From assembly GCA_015680685.1 (NCBI GenBank), contig MNCI01027309.1, forward strand, positions 9,461 to 57,006: a stretch of DNA of 47,546 nucleotides. The letters are read 5' to 3'. The position numbers and the translations under genes are program-made. Below are positions 11,560-22,558 of the stretch, one piece after another (position 1 is the stretch's first letter; every line of letters starts with the position of its first letter). The DNA comes from Gnetum montanum (Eukaryota > Streptophyta > Gnetopsida > Gnetales > Gnetaceae). The notes under the pieces were generated by a model. That model saw only the letters and a list, made by a program, of their open reading frames with translations, ran no database searches and was not told where the DNA came from.

Positions 11560-11780
11560 CAGTTTATAGTCTTAGTAGACTATTGTGAATTAGTTTCATG
11601 TCATAACCCCTTGGACAGTGCCAGTTTAGCATTGTAGTGGACTGTGCATTGCTAGTTTATATTCATAGCAAACTATGAAGAGATAAACTAGTTTATAGTC
11701 TTAGTGGACTCTGGATGCTAGTTTCATGTCATGGTGGACAAATGTAGTAGTTTAGTGTCATACTGGACAAAGCTCTATGG
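11560..11780. repeat. Degenerate units leading into the 38-bp array
   Basis: Loose repeats of the form GTTTATAGTCTTAGT(A/G)GACT grade into the regular 38-bp array that follows. They look like older members of the same array. Confidence 0.6.
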
Positions 11781-12229
11781 TATCAGCTTTAAGTCATGAT
11801 GCTAGGACTACTCTGTGGTATCATTTTTAAGTCATGATGCCAGGACTACTCTATGGTATCAGTTTTAAGTCATGATGCTAGGACTACTCTATGGTATTAG
11901 TTTTAAGTCATGATGCAAGGACTACTCTGTGGTATCAATTTTAAGTCATGATGCAAGGACTACTCTGTGGTATTAGTTTTAAGTCATGATGCCAGGACTT
12001 CTCTATGGTATCAGTTGTAAATCATGATGACAGGACTACTCTGTGGTATCAGTTTTAAGTCATGATGCCAGGACTACTTTGTGGTATCAGTTTTAAGTCA
12101 TGATGCTAGGACTACTCTGTGGTATCAATTTTAAGTCATGATGTCAGGACTACTCTGTGGTATCAGTTTTAAGTCATGATGCTAGGACTTCTTTGTGGTA
12201 TCAGTTTTAAGTCATGATACTAGGACTAT
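11781..12229. repeat. 38-bp minisatellite, about 12 units
   Basis: Units of 38 bp (TATCAGTTTTAAGTCATGAT then GCTAGGACTACTCTRTGG) start at 11781 and repeat in register to 12199, with few differences. The array lies 17 bp beyond the stop codon of the Tat pol ORF on the minus strand. That is the position of hypervariable 3' UTR tandem repeats described for Tat/Ogre retrotransposons. Confidence 0.95.
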
Positions 12230-12246
12230 GACATACCTCAAGTTTA

Positions 12247-15200
12247 TCAGACATAGTACCTTTTCAAGTACAAGTGGTTTGTAGGATTGACAAACTCGTT
12301 TCTGTCCACGTCAGTAAGTTTGAATGCTCCATTTTTGTATGCCTTGGTGACTAAGTAAGGTCCTTCCCATTTGGCTAAAAATTTATTTGGATGTTCTCGG
12401 GTGGCCTTAAGAACTAGATCTCCTTCTTTGATTAGGCGTTTATGGAGATCGTGCTTGTGCCTTTGCCTCTATTGTTTTTGGTACCATTCAATTTGATCAA
12501 GCGTTCGTACACGTTCCTCCTCTATTGAATCAAGGTCAACAATGTGCAATTCATTATTCTGACTTTCATTGAGGAGGTTGGAGAGAGCTATCAGCAATGA
12601 GGGAACCTGCAATTCTAAAGGTAAAATAGCTTCAGATCTGTACACTAGACTATATGGAGTTTTACCTATGGATGTTCAATGTATCGTTCTATAAGCCCAT
12701 AATGTGTAGACTAATTATTCATGCCATCACTTTTTGCTCTGATTCAGCTCTTTTTTGAGCACCATGATGATAGTTTTGTTTGTAGCCTTTGCTTGACCAT
12801 TGCTCTATAGGAATTAAGGTGATGAAAATGCATGTTTAATGCCCAGACTTTCACAGAAGCTTTTCGTATCTGCACTGTTGAACTATGGCCCATTGTCAGT
12901 AACTATTATCATTGGAATACCAAAATAGGTCACAATATTTTCCATTATGAAAGTGCAAATGTGTTTTAATGTGGTCTTCCTAAGGGGAATAACTTCTACC
13001 CATTTTGTGAAATATTCCATTGTAGTGATGATAAAGCTATGTCTCGCAGAGGACGATGGTGTTATTGATCCAATTAAGTCTAATCCCCATTTTTGGAATG
13101 GCCATGTGATTTTTACTGTATACAGTTCATTAGGTGGTAGTATCAGATTATCATGCTTTTGGCAAATGTCACATGTTCTAACCTTGGAGATGCAATCGTA
13201 TTCTATGTGTGGCCAGTAGTAACCTAAGCGCCTAATCTTTGTTGCCATTGCTTTAGGTGCTATGTGTCCTCCACAAAGTCCTTCATGGATTTGTTCTATG
13301 ATTGTTTGATCATCAATGCTACTAACGCACATTAGCAGAATGCCTTCATATGATTTACGATACAAGGCATCTCCTATTAATGCGTATTGGTGGGAACATT
13401 TTCATACAATGTCTTGTTGAGCATTTGTCAAGTGTTGTGGAGGTTTGCATCGTAGAAGATACTCTTTTATGTTATCAAACCATTCTATTGTGTGTATTGT
13501 ACTGACAAATGCTATAGGTACTTCATTTATAGTGTTAATTATAGGTTCGACACAATTCGTTATAGAACTAGGTAATGCATGGAACATTTCAGGTGTCATG
13601 TTCAAGGCTAGTGTGGCGAGTGCATCAGCAACAATATTTTCGCTTCTAGGGACATGTTTCATATCCACTTCTACTAGTTGCCTCACTAGATGCTTGGTCA
13701 AATCATAATATGGTTGCAAATGGAGAGCTTTGCATGTGTAGAATTCAATGACTTGATTAATAACTAATTATGAATCACCTCAAACTACAAGGTGTGAGAT
13801 TCCCAAAGTTAACGCTACTTGAAGTTCTATAAGAAGACCTTCGTATTTTGCTACGTTACTGATGCAAGGAAAGTTTAAACAGTAGGCAGAAGGTTGGATT
13901 TCTCCAAAGGGATATGTTAAAATGGCTGCAACACTTCCTCCTCGAGAGGTTGAAGCTCCATCGAAGTAGAGGATTACCTCATAATCATTAGGTACGGTGT
14001 CTACACTGTTAACATTTTCATTTGGAAATTTGGGATTTATCATTGCTTGATCATGCATTGGCGAGATAGTTAGTTGCATGGCTATTGCTTGACATTTTAT
14101 GGAAGATTCAGCGACATAGTATAAATCAAACTCTGCAATCATTGCTTTCCACCTAGCTAACCTACTTAACTCATAGATGTTATTAGTGATGGCACGAAGA
14201 ACATTATCCTTGCAAATGATGTAAACCTGATTACGGAAGAGATAATGCCACCATTTCTTCAAAGAGAATATGAGGACGAGGCATGATTTTTCTACGTCAC
14301 TGTATCATTGTTCATAGGCTATTAAAGCATGTCTTAGATAATATATAGGGATCTCGTCTCCATATTAATGATTTTGACAAAGCATGGATGCGATGGAGGA
14401 ACCAGAAGTTGCAAGATAGATGTAGAAAGATTTGTCACTTTGTGGAGGATAAATAGTTGGTAGCTAGGCCAACTCTTGTTTTATGTTCTCGAACACTTCT
14501 TGGAATTGTTGAGTCCATTGGAAATGTACATTCTTTCATAATAGATGTTGCATGGGACTCAACTTATCTATTAGCCTTTCGATAAAGTGTCTAATGAATT
14601 GCAACCTACCTTGGAGGCCACGTAGTTCGGTAAGGTTTCTTGGTGGTTGCATATTGGTTGTCACTTTAACCTTATCGGGATCTACCTATATCCCTATTTT
14701 GGAAACTAGGAAACCAAGCATTTTGCCTTTTTTAACACTGAAGACACACTTTTTTGGGTTGAGCCTAAGGTTATATTTGAGACAACGTTTAAGCACTAAG
14801 TCTAGATCTTTTGCATTTTGTTCAGTTGTTTTAGACTTGACCGCTATATCATCAACACAATCATTGAGCAAATTGAGCATGTAGTCACTAAATATGTATG
14901 TCATTGATCACTGATGCGTAGCACCCACATTTTTAAGGCCAAATGACATCATCATATAACAAAATGTCCACCAAGGTATCATAAAAGTTATCCTAAGTTG
15001 ATGCTTTGGATTAATTTTTATTTGATTGTAGCCTAAAAATCCATCCATGAAGGATAATAGTGCATGCTCAATAGTCGTGTCCATAAGTTGATCAATACTA
15101 GGTAACGAGAAATCATCTTTTATAGTGGCTATATTGAGATCATGGAAGTGAATGCATATGTGTATACTATTGTTCTTCTTGGGGACTACAACAATGTTTG

Positions 15201-15731
15201 ATACCCAATTGGAATAGTCGATGGCTCGGATGAAACTGACTTGGTAGAGCTTTGTGATCTCAACACAGACTACTAATGCCACTTCGGGTCTAACCTTTCG
15301 TGCTTTTTTCTTTATTGGTTTAATTTTTTCATAAAGAATAATGTTATGTTGGATGATCCGGGGGTGTACTCCCGACATGTCTATATATGACCATGCGAAC
15401 ATTTTTATGTTGTCTTTTAAAACCTAAGTGATGTCACCTATGAGTTGCAGATCTAGTAAGGCACTTAATTTAAGGGTTCTGGCTTTGTCATTGACTATGG
15501 CAATGGGGATTTCAACTAGAGGATCTTCAGTGATATTGTTAGCTTCTAGATCTAGAGTTTTAGCTACATTTTTAGGCCAATCTGACGTTTCTTGAGTGGA
15601 GGCTATCAAATAGGTATAGGTGGATGCATTTAGATCCAAAGATTCTTGGCAGATCGCTCTTTCTATATCTCCATATGGTTCGTTGAGAGACAATATTGAG
15701 AGGATGTTGTTGGTGGCCATGGTGCTCACTC
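12247..15731 (-). pseudogene. pol: Tat/Ogre-lineage pol: RT, RNase H, aRNase H, integrase
   Basis: Copies element RNA into DNA and inserts it. In minus-strand order: a linker (15729-15424); RT with MFAWSYIDMSG-like entry (15402), VVVPKKN, FMDGFLGYNQI and MMSFGLKNVGATHQ (15180-14910), with the catalytic box reading CVDD in place of YxDD near 14840; a first, weakly conserved RNase H (about 14500-14280); a plant/archaeal-type second RNase H, YFDGAST...YEGLLIELQVAL (13985-13780), diagnostic of Tat; integrase zinc-binding region HEGLCGGH...CDICQKH (13290-13165); core GLDLIGSI...VTDNGP (13090-12885); and a C-terminal GPYLVTKAYKNGAFKL-like domain ending at the stop at 12247. Stops near 15424, 14905, 14680 and 13775, with others, inactivate it. 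A 3' splice site (AATTAGCAG/G) lies right at its start. Confidence 0.92.
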
Positions 15732-15745
15732 CTGCTAATTAAAAC
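15731..15745 (-). other. Putative 3' splice site before Tat RT ORF
   Basis: The minus strand reads TTTTAATTAGCAG/G just before the RT-containing ORF. Ogre-type elements are known to have an intron between protease and RT. I could not fix the 5' splice site, which should lie near 22560. Confidence 0.45.
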
Positions 15746-15856
15746 AAGAGTGAAATAAGAGACACTCCCTTTTGGTAGGAGAGTTACAAAGTGCAAATGA
15801 ACATAGGATAATTAAGCTGTGTACTGAAAAATTTAGGAGATGCAGTGGAAGTTATG

Positions 15857-15915
15857 GAAATTTAAGGCCATATCGGGCCACATGGCAATTTAAGGCCATA
15901 CCAGGTCGTATGTTG
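15857..15915. repeat. Two units of TTTAAGGCCATA minisatellite
   Basis: AATTTAAGGCCATA occurs twice about 37 bp apart, each followed by a GGxCxxAT block. It belongs to the same sequence family as 7757-8470. Confidence 0.65.
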
Positions 15916-16356
15916 ATTTGTCATTTAAGTGTACGCACTATTTTAAAATTTTAAAATTTTTTGACTTTTAAACTTTATATTTAAATTTTCGAGTGGACAA
16001 TAAGGTTGTGGAGATTTTAAAGTTTTATGAAATTTTATGAAATTTTCAAGTGTTTTTATGTTTATTTATTTTCATTGATTTTCAGCACTTTCCTCCTTTG
16101 TTCATAAGAAATTTTCAGCCTAATTTTGGGGGATTGGAATGATAAGGAAATTTCTAGTAGGCATAAGGTAAAAGATAGCTTTGGACAACAACATGTAGTT
16201 AAAATGAGAAGATGAATTAAAATAAAATGGCCAAAAATAAAATAAATAAAATTAATTTAGGGAGGGATAAAAAAGAGAATTTTGAAAAGAAAGCCTCATT
16301 TTGATCATTGTGAGTTGCTAGTGATTGGGAGAACAACGTAAGTTCCAGAGTGCAAC

Positions 16357-19300
16357 ATGAGCCAAGGCGTTAGCGCCAGTGTCAACGTGACCATGAAAGA
16401 CAAGGGTAAGGAGAAGGCAACCAGGGGCAAGGAGAGGAAGTAGGTAGCCCTAGCGTTCGTGAAGGAGAGTGAAGAGCTCCTCCAACGTCTTCCCCAGATT
16501 AGGGTTCCGTCATGCAAGAAGGCCTTGCATAGGTAAATTCTTTGCACCCAATTTTTTTTATATATTTCTGTAAGTAGTGTTACCTAGGGTGAGAGGTTGG
16601 GATTTTTGGGTTTGTGATTTGGGGTGTAAGTGCACAAATTTTCAGTTTTTCTCGGTGTTTTGGCTACAAAATTTCTAGCTTTCTCGGCGTCATTGTTGCA
16701 TGGTTTTGGGTGAAACGTGACTTAAAAACTTGCCCTTGGAGCTATGGTAACGTGACCACAAATATTTCAAAGGGGATAGCACTCTTGAAATTTTAGTCTT
16801 TGGATATCGTGGTTTTGCAAATTTTTGAGCTTTTTCCATGGCAGCGTGACCCATAAATTATGGATTTTTCTGGCCTGCACAGCATTACCTCGGGAACTCA
16901 TCATGACTTGCAATTTGTGGGTTTTAGCTCTTGGGCAAGATGACCATGAAATTTTAGTTTCTTGCCTAGCGTGACCTTGAATTTCACTTTCTCTGAGTAG
17001 CGTGTGACCATGATTTTCAATTCTCTTTTGCCGTGAGCAGCACGTGACCATGATTTTTAGTTGCCCTGGACAACGCGTGACCATGAATTTTGTCTATTTT
17101 CTCCCATGGGCAGGGAAACATTATCATGAATTTTGTCTATTTTCTCTCCTGGGCAGGGCAACGTTACCATGAATTTTATCTATTTTCTCCCCTGGGCGGG
17201 GTAGTGTTACCATGAATTTTCTCTATTTTCTCCGCTGGGCAGGGTAGCATGACCTTGATTTTTCTATTTTGGGCTAAGGTAACGTGACCAAAATTTCCCA
17301 ATTTTTCTCTCTCGACAACATGACTTGATTTCCATTTTTCCTCCATGGGCGGCATGACTATGGGTTTTGGGTTTTTGACTAGGATAGCATTACTTGCAAA
17401 TGCAAATGTTGAATCTTGTAAGGGATTTTCCAGAACAATTGTTATTTTGAGTACTAAAAGATTTTAGAATTTTATACGGGTACTTGTCCATCTTCCAATC
17501 GGTAGCCTTTTGAAAGAAAATTAGTAAACTTTGTTCTCCACTAAAGCTCCTCTTCTCATTCACAGGAGAGATTTGGTTCCTGCACTACCATGCCCAATGA
17601 TGGCTTCATGGTTTTAATTGGGGAAATGTGTCCATGATTTCTCCACTCGGACTAGGTGGACCTTTATCTTCCTTAATCTTTGGTGGATAAAAAATGCATG
17701 GATAGTAATAAAAAATAAAGAAACTATAGCTATAGTAATTGGGAACGAGTTAGTGGTAAATAATGGAATTAACATGACTTGTGGTTTTTGGGTTTTAGTC
17801 CCTGGACAGCGTGACCATGAGTTTTCTATTTTCTACCCTGGGACAGCGTGACCATGATTTCTGAATTTTCGCCTAAGGCAACGTGACCTTGGTTTTTCAA
17901 GGAGAATGCTTTTAGAATAAGTAGAACCTCCTAGCATGAGCTAGAATGTGGGAAAGCCTAATGTGACTTGGTTACAAGCCAGCTTGTCTTAGTGCAACTA
18001 GCATGAGTGTTGAGGGAGTTTTCTTTGAGAGGATGTTCAATGATTTCTAAATTTTATATTGTTTATATTGTTTATTTTTTTTCGATTAATGATTTAAATG
18101 TGGATTCATTCTTAAATAGATTTCAATGTACCCTAGTAAGCATAATATTACACTAAATAGATGTTAGTGTCCTTGTCTCATGGGATGGTACATTTGTTTA
18201 TATGATTTTTTGGTTTTATGTGATGTTGATCTATTGCTAGTTCTTGGATTTTCACTTACCCAATGTTTCAGTTATTTGTAGGAGACCTAAATCTTCTCTC
18301 CTCGTTATTGAGCTCATCCCCTTATGACATGCGAATTGGGCCCCATGAAATATGGTTTCATCCCGGCGCTAGTTCGTTCTTGTCGTTTATACTACAAATT
18401 TCAATGTTTTCATATGGTCTCATCTAAGTGAACAGATTGCTCATGATATTATTTAGACTATTTTGCCCAGAGCTACATAGGACATGCTAGCCTTCATTAC
18501 TAATATTGATGAGGGGCTTTTAGAGTGGAGGGAGGCCTTGCTGAGGGTCTTAGATCCACTTGTCCTTTAACTTGTGTGTGGGAGCTACCTGCTTGTAGTC
18601 ATTGCTCTCTGTGTGCATACTTTATTTTAGAACCCACCTGGGATGGTATACAAAGTGGATAGGTATGCTATTTTGTGTCTTACTTTAATTTTTGATTTGT
18701 TTTTTTAATTCTATGTTGTCATCTAAATGTGAATGTTGTTTTCCCTATGTAGGCCCCATTTTGATGAACATGGGATGCGTGATGATGATAGTGGGCTTAC
18801 TTTAGTGTGCACAACACTAGGGACTTTTATGGCGGGCCCCATCCTTCATGTTGCAATGTTAGACCAAACCAAGATGACCCTTGTTGACTCCCACAAGCAA
18901 TTTTCAAGGGTTTTTGAGTGTTGCCAGGCCCGCGGTTTGTTACATAAGGATTGGTCTCCAAATAGGCCAATCTTTCCTCAAAGGATTGATCCTGCACCTG
19001 TCTCGCCTTCACTAGTCACAGATGGTAGGTGACTGCTCCTTAAACTCCATTTTTCTTTTCTTGTGCATCATTGTGTATTACATCCCTTTTCTAACTTTTT
19101 TGCTCTATGTTTGTTTTTCAGTAGTTATCCCACCTAAAGAAGTTACGATTACTATAGGGCATACTGAGGATATGCTTTTTACAAAGTATGGGGAAGTAGA
19201 GCAATCACAAAAGTGGTTACAGAAGTGAGCTTCTAGTTTGATAATCAGTTACCTCACCCAAGCCAGTTTGATGGACCTATTTACAACCTTGACTCTTAGC

Positions 19301-21909
19301 ATCTTGACTACTAAGATGGTTACGATTGTTGAATATTTCAATGGTGATGCTTCTCGTTTTACCACACCGGTTCGGGGAGTGAAGGTATCATTCCACTTAA
19401 CCAGTGAGTTTCTTTCTGATTTTTTTGGTGTTCCCATCGATGGCGCCACTGTAGCCATGGACAGGGCAACTAAGGATGGACAGGTCATTAGGGAACTTGA
19501 ACAATGGTTGGGTTTGTCCAAGGGTCCCAAGGGATCTGCTATGTGAGAGGATACCCTATTGATGGAAGTGAACTTCCTATATTCTTTCTTTGAAGTGTGG
19601 ACATTTCCCAAATCTCTTTCTCAAGGGAGAGTCCTTGGGATTGAATCTATGCATGTGATGCATGAAGTTTTAGAGATAGGCATGCAATAAAATTGGGTAC
19701 ACTTTCTAGGATTTGGCCTTCATGGGGAAATTATCAAGTTACGTTCAAGCATTCATGCAAAATCTCACTTCACCTTTGCTTTCTTTGCGGGATACCTATG
19801 TAGGTTCGCTGAATTCCTAGTAGTTCATGAGGATAACCACCATATTTTGAGGGATCGTTCGCAATCATCCTACCCTTGGATTCATCACTTATATAGAACC
19901 ACTAGATCTTAGGACCTGTTGGAAGATATTGGGGAATCTATATCAGTTACTAGTGAAGGTATGGCCAGCCACTCTCATCATTCCCATGATAGCTTGGGAT
20001 TAGAACCACCCAGACTATGCACATATGTTAAGAGGGCTAAATGCATAATTACTAAGACTATTGGGAAGTCCAAGGTAAAGGTGAAAAGGAAGGAATGTGC
20101 AAAGGAATTGGCCCTAGACATGAGACCCCCAAGGGCAAAGAAAATTAGATTTATACTACCAGTTGAGGGTAAGAGGTTTGTCTTTTTTGCCATATATATT
20201 TGCTTTTTTGGTTTATATTCTATTCAATATACCTATGGGCTATATTTATACTAACTTTAAGATCCTATTATTATTTCAGTGGAGAGTCCAGAGAAGGAGA
20301 GGGAGATCTTGGCTCCTATACTTGAGAAGGAAGAAAAATAAAAAGAAGCAGTAATTGAGGAGGGAGAAATTCTTTCCACACAAGAGGAGGGGGGCACAAG
20401 CAATGTGGGAATGAAGCTTACAAAGGCCTTGGATGTACTTAGGCATTGAAGTGATGAAAGGGATATCCCTGATGGTTTTTTTGATGGATCTTTGCAGCTT
20501 GGTGATCCGCCTAGGCCAGACAGTGAAGGTCTTTTTCGTATGTTCCTCAATCTAGATTCCGTGTCTTTTGATTTTTATGTGTTGTTCTTGAATATTTTGA
20601 TCATTTTGGGGTAGATGCTGAAATCCCTGAGGCACCTATATTCCGAGAAGCAACGTCAGGATCACAGGTTCCAATTAAAGAAACCTCCCCTATCCATCCC
20701 ACATCAATTGACTCGTTGAGTCCATGGCTTTAGATGCCTAGCAAGATGGATTTTGTTATGGGAATTGTTGATGAGGTGGTCATCTACTTGGAAGAAGCTC
20801 ATCCTGAACTAGTTGCATGTACATTACATGTTATGCTAAGCATCTGGTTTTACTGTGTTTCTTTGTGTTTGTTTTTGATCATGCCTAATTTATGTGTATA
20901 CTTGCAAGCACCAAACTCTAGTGTGATCCTTCTAAAGCTACCCACATTGATGCTCTTCCTAAATTGCTAGGGGATATTGAGCAAGTCCCAAGAAAGCTTT
21001 ACGATGCGGTTTCTAGTTGCGTAGTATAGAATGTCAAGACAGTTTGGACTTTAAGGCATTTGATTGAGCATCTATGGGATGAGGTTCACACACTGAAGGA
21101 GACACTAGCAAAAGAGAGAGAGGAGAAAAGGGATCTCTAGTCCTATTATGACTTTGCTGCTACTAGGTTGTTTGGTGATAGCACATGGCACTCATCCAAA
21201 ATTACTTATGCCCGTTATTGGACGGTCTTGAATAATAAGGTATAGGCTACATGGGATTTAGTGGAGTAGAAGGCTTAGATAGATTTGTTGAATAGGAAAT
21301 GTCAAGATTGGAAATCTGTTGCTACAAAAATACGAAAGTGGGGCCAATACAAAAAAGACCATAAGCATTGATACAAGAAGTGGTTGAAGGAAGATTCGGT
21401 TGAACATCACCGGGTGGAGATGTTCATCGATGGGTTAGGTTTGCGGTCCGCTTATGATAGGTTTGCTGAGTGCATCGAGGTGGAGGGATCTCCGGAGAGG
21501 ACGATTACCACCGCCTTTGGGGAGATCGCTACAAGTGCATTTCTCTTGAGCACCCTACTTGGACCCCGGTGGACAAAGGCAAAGCACTTGCTGGCATTGA
21601 TCTTGGCTTGGACGAGGATTGGGCAAATGTGCCCAAGAAGGAGATTCTGCAGCATTTGGAGGCCAACTTGGGACCTTCCTCACTTGTGAGTGTTTTATTG
21701 TGGCATTTATTTTTGTATGATTTTATCATTTTTCATTGTTAGTGTTACTATTTTCTTGTTTTTTGTGTTTATGATTTGCTTTATTATCCTTACCTATTTT
21801 GTTTTGTTTTCCATTTTTTAATTTTTAGGAACATGTTAATGATGGAGCTAGCCCTAGTGGAGGAGGAGCGGTTGAAGAAGAGGATCTTGGGGATCAACCC
21901 CATTCATGA
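16357..21909 (+). pseudogene. Antisense eight-exon gene inside the Tat element
   Basis: Proposed exons: 16357-16532, 18282-18662, 18753-19024, 19122-20168, 20280-20528, 20615-20818, 20909-21685 and 21829-21909 (about 3.2 kb coding). Every intron is GT-AG, and joining exons 1-6 keeps one frame through phases 2,2,1,1,1. Exon 1 encodes a Lys-rich start (MSQGVSASVN...KDKGKEK). Exon 4 holds VRGVKVSFHL...FGVPIDG, faintly like plant mobile domain or PF20167-type proteins, then a basic stretch (KVKVKRKE). Exon 5 is Glu-rich, exon 7 mostly helical with WTPVDKGKALAG, exon 8 an acidic tail. Stops occur in most exons (19226, 19544, 19687 and others) and exon 7 needs about two frame shifts, so it is dead. 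The e6/e7 junction is least sure. Function unknown. It lies opposite to Tat gag-pol. Confidence 0.72.
16790..17395. repeat. GTGACC-rich minisatellite in intron 1
   Basis: Four 43-bp units in exact register start at 17084, 17127, 17170 and 17213 (TGAATTTTGTCTATTTTCTC then CCTGGGCAGGG...). Looser units with GCGTGACCATGA lie on both sides, and again at 17800-17890. The array fills much of the 1.75-kb intron 1 of the antisense gene. Confidence 0.9.
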
Positions 21910-22239
21910 GCTTTGCATTAGTTAGGCTTAAACCATTTTATGTTTTTTATTTTTATTTTTGGAAGTCTGATGTAATGGCCTGAATTTAATTGTGGTATAA
22001 AATGGTTACATTCATTCATTACTTTTGATGTTCTATGTAAATATTTTTGTTATTTTTCATTTTTTTTATTATTTTACCTTGTTTTCTCGAATATATGTGT
22101 GCAACTAAATGTAACATAAATTTCTGAAATGTAAAGCAAAACGTAAGGTAAATGTTTGAAAAAGAAGGCAATGACCGTGCATGAACCTAAATTGTAACTT
22201 GTAAGCAAAAATTCAATGTAAAATGATGGGAGTTCATAA
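21910..22239. other. 3' flank of antisense gene, low complexity
   Basis: T-rich then A-rich sequence with no coding signal. AT-rich stretches such as 22040-22080 could serve as a transcript end, but no specific signal can be named. Confidence 0.4.
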
Positions 22240-22259
22240 ATCTATAACTTGTTGGTTCT

Positions 22260-22554
22260 AGTTTAAAGCCATTTTGGGCTTGGTACATCAGTTTAAAGTC
22301 TTGATGGACTATTGCATCTATTGTTAAAGATAGGATTAACAATTTTATGCCATGGTGGGCCAAAGGTAGTAACGTTTTCAGAAAGTTTTAAACGGAATCG
22401 GCCACTTCTGACTATAGCTAGTTTAATGTCATTTTAGACATTTCATAGTTTAACATCATTTTGGACATTTTGTAGTTTAACATCATTTTGGACATCTCGC
22501 AGTTTAACGTCATTTCGGACATCTCGTAGTTTAACGTCATTTTGGACATATCGT
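22260..22554. repeat. 27-bp minisatellite after Tat protease
   Basis: Five 27-bp units (AGTTTAACATCATTTTGGAC plus 7 nt) run in exact register from 22420 to 22554. Looser units extend to about 22260. The array starts right beyond the end of the gag-protease frame on the minus strand. Confidence 0.92.
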
Positions 22555-22558
22555 GGTT

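Noticed and set aside
12947-14884. Plus-strand open frames across the pol region
   Set aside because: They are shadows of the minus-strand pol, whose domains are clear.
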